DNA of 64,000 nt from Cacajao melanocephalus (lineage: Eukaryota; Chordata; Mammalia; Primates; Pitheciidae). Location: the NCBI GenBank assembly GCA_963573385.1, contig CAUYLG010008969.1, positions 55,553-119,552 on the forward strand, in the 5' to 3' direction. The notes under the pieces are model-generated. The model did no database searches. It worked only from the letters and a program-made list of their open reading frames with translations, and was not told the origin of the DNA. The first letter of the stretch is position 1, and each line of letters opens with the position of its first letter. Positions 41,210 through 54,418 of the stretch are shown one piece after another. A program made the position numbers and the translations under genes.

Positions 41210-41480
41210 TAAGGAGGTATAAGCAGAAAATACGGAGTTCAGACTGGATCTTTGAGATAGATGAGAAGGAGAGATGACAGGCATATAGTGATAGATTTGA
41301 CTAGGGCAGGAGGACTCTGGTAGTCAGCAAATGAGAAGTAATTGTAACCGAAGAAAATCCTAAAGTGATGGTAAGAATGATTACGGTTTAATAGCTCCTA
41401 GAAGAGCAAGTAGCTTTAAATAACAGACGAAAATATCTGCAGAAGGAAATATGAAAGAAGAAAACAAAACAATTACATTG
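41210..41480 (-). repeat. Possible L2 fragment, antisense
   Basis: Purine-rich text (gatgagaaggagagatgaca, ttgactagggcaggaggact) has the feel of antisense L2. Weak. Confidence 0.35.
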
Positions 41481-41659
41481 TCAAAACATGCAAGATGTTT
41501 TAAACAGCTAAAATAAAACCAGAATTGTATTATAATTGCTATCCTTTGTCAAACTTTAAGAAGTTAAAAAAAATTGCTTTGGAATGGCCCAAAACTACAT
41601 CATAAACATGGCTCAGCCACTATCTATAGACATTGACATTTTTGTTTGTGTTCTGGGTT

Positions 41660-41758
41660 TAGAAATTTAATGATATATATATATATATATATCATTAAAT
41701 ATATATTATATATAATATATATTATATATATAATATATATATATTCAATTAAGTTCAC
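41660..41758. repeat. (AT)n block with a perfect 36-bp palindrome
   Basis: 41665-41700 reads the same on both strands: atttaatgat, then AT units, then atcattaaat. More ATATT/TATAA units follow to 41750. Confidence 0.97.
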
Positions 41759-41839
41759 AGTATAGATAAAGATGGCCAAAGCTGTATTTTTTTCATCCAT
41801 TTCTTGAATTATGTATGGTAAAATTAAAATAATCCTATT

Positions 41840-42050
41840 GTTAATAATAACTTTTAGTGAATGCTTGCTGTGTGTCAAAAAGTATGGTAGTCACTTTACA
41901 TATATTAGTTTATTTCATCCTTTCAGAAACTGTCTTTGAAAAGTACTCTGATTATTCTTAGTTAGGAGATAAGAAAACTGAAGGCTAGAGAAGTTTGGAA
42001 TCTTCTTTTGAAAGTAATGGAGTTGTGATGTGAATCCGTAGTAATTACTT
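41840..42050 (-). repeat. MIR element (antisense)
   Basis: gaatgcttgctgtgtgtcaa, actttacatatattagttta, gataagaaaactgaaggcta and gtaatggagttgtgatgtga are in reversed MIR order. It is nearly complete. Confidence 0.85.
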
Positions 42051-42059
42051 TTGTATATA

Positions 42060-44720
42060 ACATCACAGGTTTTCTCTTTCACATGCTGTCTACGTGGCTA
42101 AAACAAAGCAAGAAAACCTCATGAGATTACCAAAAAGACCCATGTAATTATTAATTGACAAATAAGATTATATTACATTACTGATAAACCAACAGGTAGA
42201 AAATGAAAGCAATGAAATAGTATACTGGGAAAAAATTCATATTATACTCTACTATGGAAAATTAAAACAATAATTGCAAACTGCATTCCATTTTTAATGA
42301 AACTGCAATTTTTAATTCTTTTAAAAGGTAGGGAGCAAATAAAATGGATATCTGGCCTTTACATGTATTGTGTAATCACTACTAAGTGATATTAGCTGGA
42401 TTATTACTTAAAATTTTCTTTTAGGAAAAAAAGTGTGAAAATAGACAGGAGGACACATTAAATGATTAAAACAACACCCCCAGAAGTTCTTTCTGAGTCT
42501 GTGTGCTTAAGATTAACAAGAGAGCCTGTGAGCCTCACAAGGCAATCATAAAGCTATGTCTACAGCCTTGGAGAGCTGTGATTACAGGAGTCGGCCTCCT
42601 TTGCAGCACCTAACTGATGACTGCCCTAACCCTCACCAATGAGCAACAATGAAATGTTTCAATCCCAACCACCAACACTGTTATACTCTTAAAATATGGG
42701 CCAGTCATCATACATGAACCTAAAAAACATTACCAAAAATCTTGATACATTAATGATTCATGATTGCTAATCTTTATTGATACTCTCTTCTAGTTCTTAC
42801 CTGTATATATTTTAATTGTCTACATAATGTAAATGAAATTTTGAGTTCTGGTTTGTAAACTTAGTATTATTGCATAAATATTTATCAATGTTGCTAAACA
42901 TCTTTTAATAATTATTTTAAATTCTTTATATTATTTTATTAATTTCCATCTTTATTTCCTTGGTGGTCTGATATTTAGAAAAAGCTCCTCCTCTTATTTA
43001 GAAAAAAAAGAGTGAAGGATAAATGGGGACAATAACAACTGATTCACAAAATAGATAGAAAATCGAAGATGTCATGTGGAAAAAGCTTACCTTGAAAGCA
43101 TGGTCAGAGTGGAAGGAAACAGCAACAGGAGAGGCTTGATTTGGTAAAAACAAAACAGAATGCAGATGGCCTGGAGTATCAACAATTAATTAGCAGGTCA
43201 TTAAGAGATGGCCATAACATATTTATAATTGTTTTCTTTCACCCTTAATTTTTCTGAAGCAAAAACATGAAGTTAGAAAGGAGTTAATTTTGTTAGCCAC
43301 ATGGCTTCGTGGCTTAATTTTATCTTCTCCATGGATCTGGTACAACAATAAAGTTCTTTTGAGATAGAAAGACAGATGTTAGGCAGAAACATACAAGATT
43401 TTCATTCTAATCAAAATCTTTGCCAATAGGCTATGACAGAATCCTAGGAGAGATTATGCCATTTAGAGCTTTCACAAGAAGCAAAAATAGTATGCTATTG
43501 GCACGTAAAACTGCCAACAGTGATCATCCTGAGATTTATTTCATTTGGCAGAATCTTGGTTGAGTTCATAACCTGTTCCCTAGACTTTAAAGATTGGTCC
43601 AAACTTGACCATGGATTCTTTGGAAAAATTATTTCTTGATCGTTTTAAACTTTCTTTCCAGTGTCAAGAGAGATTTTCACAGGCTCAGAGTTTTCATTTA
43701 TTTTTCCCCTTTCAGCTTTTGAAAGAGAAATTTCCTTTTTGTCAGCTTTGTGATTGCTTTTGTGTCAAATTCAGCATAAAAGCTTTTCAAACGTGACAGC
43801 ATTAGCTGTTTTGTGCTCGGCTGAGCTAAGAGTATATGAATTCAATAGAGAAGTGAAATCTTGTTTGAGCCTAGCTGATTTGGCTGTATAATACTTAAAA
43901 CTATCTGAAGCAAGAAATTCAATAATTTTCAAATTATTAAATAAACATTTCCAAGGCTGTAAAATCTCTATGTTTTTTGAAGGCATTCTTTAGGAAACTT
44001 GAAATACAGATATTCTATAATCACATAATTAATTTTAAAAGTTGAACTTATACATAGTAACTAAGGCAGCTATTTGAGTATCTCAAATTATTTTTCTAAA
44101 AAGGGAGAAATTTTTCAAATATGGAAGTAGTACCTTACATTTTAAGTTATCTGTGGAAGGATTGATGGTATCAGATATCTCATCCACCATAAAAATATAT
44201 ACAGTAATGGAAACTGAATTTTTCTTTTATATATTTTGTGTATTTTTTTTAGAGTTGTACAAAATTAAATCAGTAAGTTGATCCACACTTATTGTTTGAG
44301 GTTTGAGTTTCTGGTACAATAATGAAAAACATTATGAGAAATCTTGGCAGGACCTACCATTTCTTCATGTATTCTCTTTATTCCTTTTTTGTTCTTCCTT
44401 AAAGTCTATGTGATTGAAGACAAAAGATCAATAACCCAATAGTACTTTTCCTCCTAAAGTATGCATGAAACTGTTAAATTTCTCAAAGCATACAGAGTGC
44501 TCTCTACATAGCTGATAGAACATAGGTAGTAATGGGCTGGTTTCCCCAGGTACTGCTATATTATATAAATATTTAATGCAGAGTCACCAAGCTTTGAATA
44601 ACTTTATGCTTTGATTGTACTGTATTTTCCCTAGTTTTCTTTTCACAGTTTAACTTATCCCATGCTTGAAAATATAATATGGTAATTCTGCAGATCTGCT
44701 CCTCAAAAAATTTTCAAAAT
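42060..44720. other. Intronic sequence without recognised features
   Basis: Long unassigned AT-rich stretch. Around 42430-42660 GC content rises locally (agagccttggagagctgt region) without a family match. Small frames (43605-43986) are not exon-like. Confidence 0.5.
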
Positions 44721-44726
44721 CACTTT

Positions 44727-45003
44727 TTCGTTTTTGTTTTTTTGTTTTTGATTTTTTTGTGGTGGAGTCTCACTTGTCACCCAGGCTGGAGTGCAGTGGC
44801 GGGATCTTGGCTCACTGCCGTCTCCACCTCCTGGGATCAAGTGAGTCTCTCAGCCTCGAAGTAGATGGGACTATAGGCACATGCTAACACATCTGACTAT
44901 TTTTTGTATTTTTAGTAGAGACAGGGTTTCACTATGTTGGTCAAGCTGGTCTCGAACTCCTGACCTCGTGATCTGCCTGTCTCAGCCTCCCAAAGTGCTG
45001 GGC
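44727..45003 (-). mobile_element. Alu, antisense, truncated at its 5' end
   Basis: Tail of T and GTTTTT, then ggtggagtctcacttgtcac, through to tcccaaagtgctgg at 45001. The last 30 or so nucleotides (head of the Alu) are missing, and L1 sequence begins at once. Confidence 0.95.
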
Positions 45004-45175
45004 ATTTAGTGGTTTTTAAATGCATAATAAATTTTTGTTGACTGTAGTCATCCTCTTGTGCTATCAAATACTTGATCTTATTCATTTTATCAAACCATAT
45101 TTTTGTATTGTATATTTCACTACTCATTAACCATTCCCTCTTTTCTCCCACTGCTACCCTTCCCAGTCTCCTAGA
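45004..45175 (-). mobile_element. L1 3' UTR fragment, antisense
   Basis: aatttttgttgactgtagtc, cttgtgctatcaaatacttg, atcttattcattttatcaaa and actcattaaccattccc resemble the segment at 31068-31165 of the long L1, so both come from related 3' UTRs. Confidence 0.8.
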
Positions 45176-45179
45176 AATA

Positions 45180-45690
45180 TTAAACATGAAGCTACCATAT
45201 GACAAATCCATTCTACTCTTAGGTGTATGCCCAGCAAAAACAAAAATACATGTACACAGAAAACTTTATACAGATGTTCATAGCAGCATTATTTATAATG
45301 GCCAAAGAGTAAAACCAACCCAAGTTTCTATCAGCTAATGAATAAATTTTAAAATGTCCTACATCCAAAAATGGATTATTATTCAGCAATAAGAAATAAT
45401 GAAATATTGATATGCACCATAACATGGGTGAACCAAAAAAAATACGCTAAGTGATAGAATCCAGTCACAAAAGACCCCAAATTGTATCAACACATTCATG
45501 TAAAACATCCAGTAAAGACTGAAGGAGGAGGACAATAGACAGTAGAAAGGGACTGTTCATTGGTATGGGTTTCACTGGGAGCAAATAAAACGTTCTCAAA
45601 TTAGATCATAATGATGGTTGCACAACTATGAATATATTAAAAACCAGAAAATTATACACTTTAAATGGGTGAATTTTATGATATGTTAAA
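45180..45690 (+). mobile_element. Old L1 3' end, sense
   Basis: agctaccatatgacaaatcc, atgttcatagcagcattatt, ggattattattcagcaataa, agtcacaaaagaccccaaat and ttaaatgggtgaattttatg are the end of ORF2 and 3' UTR of an L1M-type element in sense orientation. It is opposite to the L1 piece directly on its left. The frames at 45072-45425 are inside L1. Confidence 0.92.
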
Positions 45691-46139
45691 AAGCATATCT
45701 GCATGTCATTGACTACAGATATTTTCTTATTTTTCAACTTTATGAACACAGTTTTAGAAACATAGTCTCCATTTTTCTCTTTCATGAAACTGCTTGCCAG
45801 CTATCGACATGAAAAAATAGCTGTGTCTGTGGAACATAACTACTACCTAGATGGTAGCCTCCATCACAGAATGGCTAAAGAGCTATTTTCTTTTATGGTC
45901 AAGATAGGCAGGTTCTGTCCTATAGAAAATATTCTGAGATGTTACCTGTAGCTCAGAAAACCAGGGATATTGATGCTCTAAAGATTTCCTCAACATTTAT
46001 ATGGCTTCCTATTTATTAACAAGAGTACCTGTTCTTTATGTGTCATTATACTAGTATATTGTATCCCTGGCCCTGGTCCAGGACTATCAGGAGATATTAG
46101 AATTGCCCTACTCTATGTGAAACAAGGTCATATCTGAAT

Positions 46140-46600
46140 AGGTATATCAGTCAGCATAGGCTAAGCTACAGTAATAAGCAACCCTCAAATCTAGAGGCTT
46201 AACACAGTCTATATTTTACTTACGTTACATGTTCATTGTAGATTGATGAGAGTGCTCTACTTAGCTTTAGTCACTCTGCGACTATGGCTGACAATAGCTC
46301 TATCTTGGTACATGCTTTCATGATCATAGAGGCAAGGAACATGGTTTTCGAACCTTCTTCCTGGAAGTGACAAGTAGACAAAACCAGTCACATGGCCATT
46401 CCTGAGTTCAATGGGGATGCATATGTATAATTTCTGGCATGAAAAGGCACTGGATATTTGAGAATAATAATAGTCTACCACAATAGGCTCATGGGGTTGG
46501 GAAAGGAGCTGAAAAAAATGCTGTTTTCTGGGGTTCTGTCCTCTGGCATTGTTTCTGGAATCATTTCCGCCCATCCATTTCCACACCCTCTCAATCGACT
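46140..46600. repeat. Old MER/LTR-type repeat, same family as 40445-40850
   Basis: tcagtcagcataggctaagc, taataagcaaccctcaaatc, tagaggcttaacacagtcta, atcttggtacatgctttcat and cttcctggaagtgacaagta match the same common mammalian repeat. The 109-codon minus-strand frame (46257-46586) is inside it. Confidence 0.5.
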
Positions 46601-46609
46601 TTTCTCAGA

Positions 46610-47540
46610 TGCCTGTGGTAGCTGGGTGATTTGTTAATTACAACATTGCTTAAGCCTTTTTAATAAAGTCAGCAAATTAAACAGAGAGCCCAGATAAAGA
46701 GAATGCTTTCAAAAATGTCATAATGAAATTAAGGTAACGAAGCACTTGGAGAACTCTCCTCCCTTCTTTTTTTGTACAAAACTTATCGCAAAAAAGCTGG
46801 AAGAGAAATGGGGCCTGAAAGTAAAGAGGGGAAAAATATATTTTATGCCATTAGTTTAATTATAAAAATTCATTACATGAAGCCATGTAAGACAGAAAAT
46901 AATGGAACTCTAATGGGTTGGCCGATAACGCATTTACTAGTCTGCTCTCAGCTTGTAGTCATTGTTGAAAGGACAAAAAAGTAACGACATTGGTATGTAA
47001 TCTTCAAAGCTATTGTAAAGATTAATCGTTTTCAGTAAGCTGGAAAATGAGGGCCATTTTCTTAAATAGTATGCCCTGTATAGAGTGTTACCTTCTGAAA
47101 CAGAGTTGTTTGGTAATGTCAGAGGATTAATAGATGAGTCTTGAAGTTAATGGTGAGAGGCTTTACTTTTGAAAGGGCTTTCTTACAGCTATTTTAACAT
47201 TTCTATTATAAATCCATAAAGAGGTTATATACATTGTTTTAATTCACACAAGGAAGGAAGAAATTGTGCTTCTCTTTTCCCAATAAGGATTTGTAGAACA
47301 TTAATTCTTTCTTGGGACCAGATTGTTTACTGATTTTTAAAAATAAACAAAATATGTATTTTTCTGCTGTCTTTTTTCAGAAAAGCCTTACTTATTATAC
47401 ACAATAATTTTCCATTCATGCTGTAGTCATCAAGATTATTTTATATTCTTCAAAGCTCAGTTAAAATAAACCCAATCTTTTTTCTTAAATTTCTTTATAT
47501 GGATGCATACCTTATTTAACTGAATTGAAACTTGAATTGA
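46610..47540. other. Intronic sequence without recognised features
   Basis: Unassigned, AT-rich; the 70-codon frame at 46772-46984 has no recognised similarity. Confidence 0.5.
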
Positions 47541-47544
47541 GAGT

Positions 47545-47645
47545 CCAGAATCCTGCATTTTTATGATGACTCACTTACTAGCTATGTCACCTTGAACAAG
47601 TCACTTAACCTTTCAGAGCATTTATATTCTCATGTGGACAATTAT
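47545..47645 (+). repeat. MIR element
   Basis: gactcacttactagctatgt, caccttgaacaagtcactta and acctttcagagcatttatat are clear sense MIR core. Confidence 0.88.
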
Positions 47646-47659
47646 GGAATTGCTCAAAA

Positions 47660-49080
47660 AGAAAGAAGATATCAAAAGATGAAAGTGAATATGTAGGTAG
47701 GGGTCATATATTTGAGGACCTTGTAATCCAAAGAGAGAGAGAACTTGGAACTTTGTCTTGTAAGTAATAGGAAATCATGGAAAGGTTTTACACAAAGGAG
47801 AAATGAGGTTGTATTTACATTACGAAAAGATCATTTAAACAGTTGTATGTAGATGTAAGGGTGGTTTGAGAGTGGAGGGAGGGAGGCGATAAAAAAGATT
47901 ATTTTAGTACCTGAGCTAGGGATGATAGGGACATATACTAAGGTAGTGTCAATGGAAGTGGAAGATTTGGATGTAAGTGAAAAAAAAAATCTTATGATAC
48001 AACTCCTCTGGGAGTATGTCCCCTGCCTCCTGCTCCAGTTGAGAACCAACATATAATCAGATTGATCCAGTGACAGAATTTTGGAGAACATTAATATTGA
48101 AAGGACAGGCAAAAAAAAAAATCCTTGAACACTAAGAGAATATAAAGAGTGGGAGCTAAGAAAGCAGAGAACTTCCAGAAGAAAACAGTCAGCAGCACTA
48201 GCTGCTGCAAATAAACCAAGTAAATAAGAACCTAAATCTTTCCATAGGCATTGGCTTTTGGTAACTTAATCAGTTAACTATTTTCACAAATGTTGAGTGG
48301 CATAGAACAATAAGCCCATATTGCCTCTCATGACTTTACAGCTTGGGTGTGGTGGCACTTCATGCTGCAGGTTGATTGGGGTCTCTCTGCACCATGTGTC
48401 ACTCGTACCACATGTCACTCATTCTCCTCCTGAGATGAGCAGGCTAGCCCTGAGCATGTTTATCTTAAGGTAATGGAGAAGTGCAAAAGGGATAGCCGCA
48501 CAGCATAAATACATTTCAAGCCTCTGCTTGTGTTACGTCCATTAATATCCCACTGGGATTAGGCAAAGCACGTCACACGAACAAGCTCAATGTCAAGCGC
48601 ATGCTGTCTTTTATAGGAGGAAATTCAAAGTTACTTAGCAAAGGGCATGGATACAGGGAGAGGTAGAGAATTGGGGCCAATAATTCAATTTGCCATAGTG
48701 ACTTCTGTCAGAATAGCTTTAGTGGAACAATGATGGCAGAGCCTGATTTTCATGAATTGGAGAGTGGCAGGAATGTAATCAAGTTGAGGTAATGAGTGAG
48801 TATCTGCCTTCTAAAGAGTGTGACTGTGAAAGAAAAGAACATGATAGAGTGCAGATTATTGTTATTGTTTAAATATGAGTAAGACACTCATGTTTGAAGT
48901 CTCTAGAGAAGGACCCCGCAGAGAGGCAAGAAGTTGGAACACACAAAGAGAGAGGGAGTATGTGGAGGAGGATCCCAGAATAGATGGGTGCCCAGATGGT
49001 GAAATCAACTTCCAATAGCAGAAAAGTCGCCTCTTCCTCTGAGACTAGAGAGAAGGATGCAAGTCTGATATTTCATGAAA
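47660..49080 (-). repeat. L2 LINE, antisense, interrupted near 48290-48700
   Basis: ttgaggaccttgtaatccaa, gtaataggaaatcatggaaa, ggttttacacaaaggagaaa, gaaaagatcatttaaacag and, further right, gtctctagagaaggaccccg with acacacaaagagagagggag follow antisense L2 order. A MER-type repeat interrupts it. Confidence 0.6.
48290..48700. repeat. Old MER/LTR-type repeat inside L2
   Basis: gagtggcatagaacaataag, ctcctgagatgagcaggcta, aatacatttcaagcctctgc and ttgtgttacgtccattaata have a pattern shared by many mammalian copies. Family unresolved; may be related to the repeats at 40445 and 46140. Confidence 0.45.
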
Positions 49081-49134
49081 TGTATGTTTGATATATTGAA
49101 TTTCCCCTGTGGAACTGTAGGTAGGATCGTTTAC

Positions 49135-49850
49135 TGTGAGATTTCTTTCAGTTCGTGTTGTCAGGAATTAGTCTGTAAACCACATTAGATACTTCAAACA
49201 AAGGAAATTCAATACAGAGGACTGGCTGCTCCATTGGAATGGAGGAGCTGACAAACATAACAGAAGACAGTGAGGCAACCCAGAGTTTAGCAGCTTCAGG
49301 AAACTCTTACCACCTCAAGGGCTGGGGAACCAACAAGTTTTACCAAAGCCCAGAAACCAGAACCATCTGTTGCTAATTCAACCACTGCAGGGGTGCACAG
49401 CAGGTATTGGAACAATGGAGGGAGCAGCTCTCCAGCAGGAAATAGAGACACAAAGGAGATACCACCCATACCGAGAGAGAAGGGAGGATAATTCTCTTGT
49501 TTTACCCTTTCTCATGCTCTTCTATCTCCCACTAGTGCATCTCATGGCTTAATCTAGTTAGAAGCCAGCTAACAAGAAATCCCAGGAATTCTGAGCTCCT
49601 ATAGTACAACTCAATACTGAGTGGAGTAGGAAATGAGGAGAATGGTTATAGAGGAAACAACCTCTTACTGGTTAGCTCCCAGAGCTAAATTCTCCCATGA
49701 ATCCCTTGGTTCATGAATGTAAACACAGTATCCAAGGCAAAATAACAAATCCAACATGTAGAACTTTTTATTCATAAACATATTGGGATCTTGTTTTATA
49801 ATTTTCCAAGCAGTTGCTTGATTTCCTCAGGACAAGCCAGAGGCGTGGGC
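49135..49850. other. Unassigned, possibly LTR-derived intronic segment
   Basis: Composition differs from the AT-rich surroundings (ggaggagctgacaaacataa, cctcaagggctggggaacca, tgcacagcaggtattggaac). It has the feel of an old LTR, but I cannot assign it. Confidence 0.3.
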
Positions 49851-49854
49851 AGAG

Positions 49855-49960
49855 CAGGTGACCCCCATCTATTTCACAGATGACAAAACTGGGACTTTTA
49901 CAAGGTGAATGACTTCCTTAAGATCAAACTGCAAAACAATGGACAAGTAAAACTTCCTGG
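49855..49960 (-). repeat. MIR fragment (antisense)
   Basis: tatttcacagatgacaaaac followed by tgggacttttacaaggtgaa and a decayed remainder. Confidence 0.6.
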
Positions 49961-50299
49961 GAAGATGCCTTTTCATTACTCTGCACTGCCTTTCTTGAAG
50001 TTCCTTTGAGACACAGTCATTAAAAATTTAAATAATAGTTCATCCGGAACAAACATTTATTTTACTTGTAGGTGAATATCACAAAACACATTTTAAAAGG
50101 AAATTTAACCAATATTCAACCTTAAAATTTTAATCATAGGGCTATGCACTCACTTTTCTCTTTCAAGTTAAAGGGAGAATTTTAGAGCTGCAGCATTTCT
50201 AGACAATGTCTATAAAACAGCAAGCTACTTGCTTTGCATTCAGAAGGGGCTCTTCTGTGGGGAATATAGTTTGACTCATTAAAATTAGTAGTAGATGTA

Positions 50300-50560
50300 C
50301 TAGCAGTAGTGATGATGATGATGATGATGGTGATTAATATTTATTAAATCCTTCGGGCGTGCCAGGCGCCTTTGTAAATGTTTTCCCTGAATTGTGTAAG
50401 TTAATTCACACAGTCATCTTTCCACATAAATACTGTTAAAATTCCCATTTAGCAAAGGAGAAAATTGAGGCACAGAAAAGATAATTAACTTTCCCATTTG
50501 CCACATAACTACTAAGTGATCACACCAGGATTCAAACCCAGCAGGCTCATTGTATTGCCC
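50300..50560 (-). repeat. MIR element (antisense) with (GAT)n
   Basis: (GAT)n at 50310-50330, then cgtgccaggcgcctttgtaa, ttcccatttagcaaaggaga, aaattgaggcacagaaaaga and acaccaggattcaaacccag in reversed MIR order. Confidence 0.9.
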
Positions 50561-50855
50561 AGGCTTTCAGCTACTCTTCCTCTTCCTCCTCTCTTTTCTC
50601 CCACGTAGGGTCAGTATCACTAAAATAGGTAAATGAGAGAAGACAAATATTAAAATGAAAAAAAAATACTCAAAATTCTTGAAGTTAATTGAGGTTGTCT
50701 CATAGTCCACAATCATTTTTCCTGCCTAAAATACTGTGTATATATATATCAAGCACATATTGCAGTAGCAGCATAATGGGTTTGAATATGAAATATTTCT
50801 TTCCTGGTTGGAAAAGCAATCTTTTGGGATTTAACATTTTATATTCCTCATAGAA

Positions 50856-50879
50856 AACACACACACACACACACACAAA
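50856..50879. repeat. (CA)n microsatellite
   Basis: About 12 CA units followed by aaagtcaatc. Confidence 0.95.
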
Positions 50880-50884
50880 GTCAA

Positions 50885-51650
50885 TCTTTTTTTATAAGCT
50901 AGTGCTCACAGTATTTTAAATTTCTTCACACACTATGACCACCACACAAGCAATTCCCCGTGGTGTATACCATTGTAAATGGAATTCAGAAAGAGAAAAG
51001 GGTTTGTGAAGTCTGTTGTATTTTTGAATTTACACTCCTTCTGAGGTCTGGAGTTATCCCAATAGTAAATTTCACAGCGGGAGGCGAAGCTGATCAAGGT
51101 CACCGTTCCTAGTGTGAATGACACTTGGGTAAAGCCCAAGGTGGGCAGAATATTACCTTAGGAGAAAGGGAAAACATCCTGTTGTGGGGAATGTCTTTAA
51201 GAAGGGGGAAAAAAAAGGCTACATTTCAGAACTTTTGTGTTTATATAAGGTCCTGAGCCCTTTCAATGTTAGTCAAAGTCAGTGGGAGTTTTTCTTTTTA
51301 ATCCTCTATGCTCACAAAACCTGGGCAGTGTTCAGTGAGGGTTAGCACTCAGTCCAGATTTCCTTAGGTATAAAAGTTCTAACTTTTGCTGTAAATACAA
51401 TTTTGCAGAAAAATATATGGCATGCCCATTTCTGCCTTTCAAGCATTAGAGTACATCAGAAAACTCTGGTTTCACGTCAAACCTCACTCTTTACTACCTT
51501 GTTTACTAGGAAATCTCTAATTAAACTCTAGCTTGCTATCTTTCAGAGATTTTGGAAAATTCTAAGATATGTTACAATTTATAATTTTAGGCACTTTTAT
51601 GATCTGTTGATTATGTTTTTAAACTCATTGGCACATTCTGCATTTTATGT
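50885..51650. other. Intronic sequence without recognised features
   Basis: Unassigned. The 68-codon minus-strand frame at 50933-51139 has no recognised similarity. Confidence 0.5.
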
Positions 51651-51654
51651 TGTT

Positions 51655-51795
51655 TTTTAAATTTTAACAGCTTTATTGAAGTATAATTGATATACAAAAA
51701 ACTTCATATATTTAATGTGTATAATTGTATGAGCTAAAACATGTGAGTATACCTATGCAACTATCCAAAGAGTATAACCTCTTATATCTAGACTT
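51655..51795 (-). mobile_element. L1 3'-end fragment, antisense
   Basis: ttttaacagctttattgaag, tataattgatatacaaaaaa, ttcatatatttaatgtgtat are the 3' tail of an L1MA/MB-age element in reverse; it decays after 51780. Confidence 0.8.
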
Positions 51796-51799
51796 TTCA

Positions 51800-52987
<1,188 letters not shown>

Positions 52988-53109
52988 AAATGATTTTTTT
53001 CCTCAGAAGCAAAATTTTCAATTTCACATTCAGCTCATGACTCTGTATTCTTAGAGATTAAAAAAAAATACAATGTAGTTAAAAATTGTGTTCTGTTTAT
53101 TACAGCAGA

Positions 53110-53485
53110 AAATTGTGTTCTTTATACAGTGTTTACTGTGCACATTTTCTACATATTGGACCATTAGAATGGTGTATTATGTTCTTTTAATGTCCCTGCA
53201 TTAAACATTGACATTGTTTCTCATATTTTTACTGCTTTGATTAATGAATATTTTATATAGTATATTGATCTTCTTCTGAATATTTTATTAGGATAAAGTA
53301 CCAAAAGTGAGATTACTGAGTCAATGGGAATAAGTATTTGTGTGTCACTTTGTATCTATTGCCAAATTGTCCTAATAGATACCGTCCCCAGCAGTAGTAC
53401 CTGAATATGCTAGTTTTACTGATCTTTTCAGCTTTGGATTTTATTTTTTGTTAATTTAATTGGTGTCAAATTGTACCTTTTTGAT
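53110..53485 (-). mobile_element. Old L1 fragment, antisense
   Basis: taggataaagtaccaaaagt, gagattactgagtcaatggg, attgccaaattgtcctaata and ccagcagtagtacctgaata are antisense text of old L1M ORF2/UTR. Decayed; boundaries are estimates. Confidence 0.65.
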
Positions 53486-53489
53486 TTAA

Positions 53490-54365
53490 TACTCTATTTT
53501 TTATTACTTGAACATTAACTTTTTTTTTCTTTTTAAGTAAAATCATCCCATTCTTTCTCTTGTTTGAGCTACCTGTTCCTATTCCTCTGTCCATTTATCA
53601 ATGACTTAAACCACCCTGTTGAATTTGATATAACTATCTTAACAATTACTACTATCTTAATGCTTAGAAGAGCCTCCTCTATGCACTTGCAGAAATGATT
53701 AATAGAAATTTCATGCTGATATGCTTCAAGATAAAACCTACCATTGATTGACTTCTTTCTTTAAAATATGTTTCAAGTGATGAAATGGCAAATTTGAAAA
53801 CACTCAATGGCCAAAGACAAACAATGAAGAAAACGTAGGTGATTTGGTTTAGCAAGATTCTTCTGTTTTGACTTTTATTCTACTTTTAAAGTAGGATATT
53901 CTAAAAGTATTTTGATCCTTCAAAAAAGTTGATAACTAGAATAACAGCACCATTCTTTTGTTGTTCAATATTTTCTGTATGCAAGTTTAGTTGAATGCCA
54001 GTAGATGGCACTAATTACAAAAACAATTCAACAAGTTAATGATGAGGAAAAGAAATGTATAAGATATTGTTTTTCGGTTCAAATGTTGTTATATGTCACA
54101 TACTCAACAATTATATATGAGCTTATTTTTGTAGTTTTTTTCTCTTGTGATAAAACAAGCCCAATTAATTGCTACTAAGTTGGAATACTTGATACTGGTT
54201 ATTGCTTAAGATGCTGCATTTGAAAAGTTTTGTCCTGTAAGCTGGATTAGCTTATGATTGACTAAATCACATGGTAGGCTAAAAGCAATCTAATATGTGT
54301 ATTCTGACCTGAGGATTCAGAAGCTATTTATGAAGTACTTAAGATACTCCAACTAGAGATTTCAG
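53490..54365. other. Intronic sequence upstream of exon 54, no recognised repeat
   Basis: Unassigned. It leads into the poly-A tract and acceptor of exon 54. Confidence 0.5.
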
Positions 54366-54383
54366 AAAAAAAAAAAAAAAAAA
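54366..54383. repeat. Poly-A tract before the exon 54 acceptor
   Basis: An uninterrupted run of about 18 A that ends 35 nt before the acceptor. It lies where a pyrimidine tract would normally start. Confidence 0.95.
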
Positions 54384-54418
54384 CTGACATTCATTCTCTT
54401 TCCCATAAAAATCTATAG

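Noticed and set aside
46257..46586. 109-codon minus-strand frame
   Set aside because: It lies in an old interspersed repeat and has no host-gene features.
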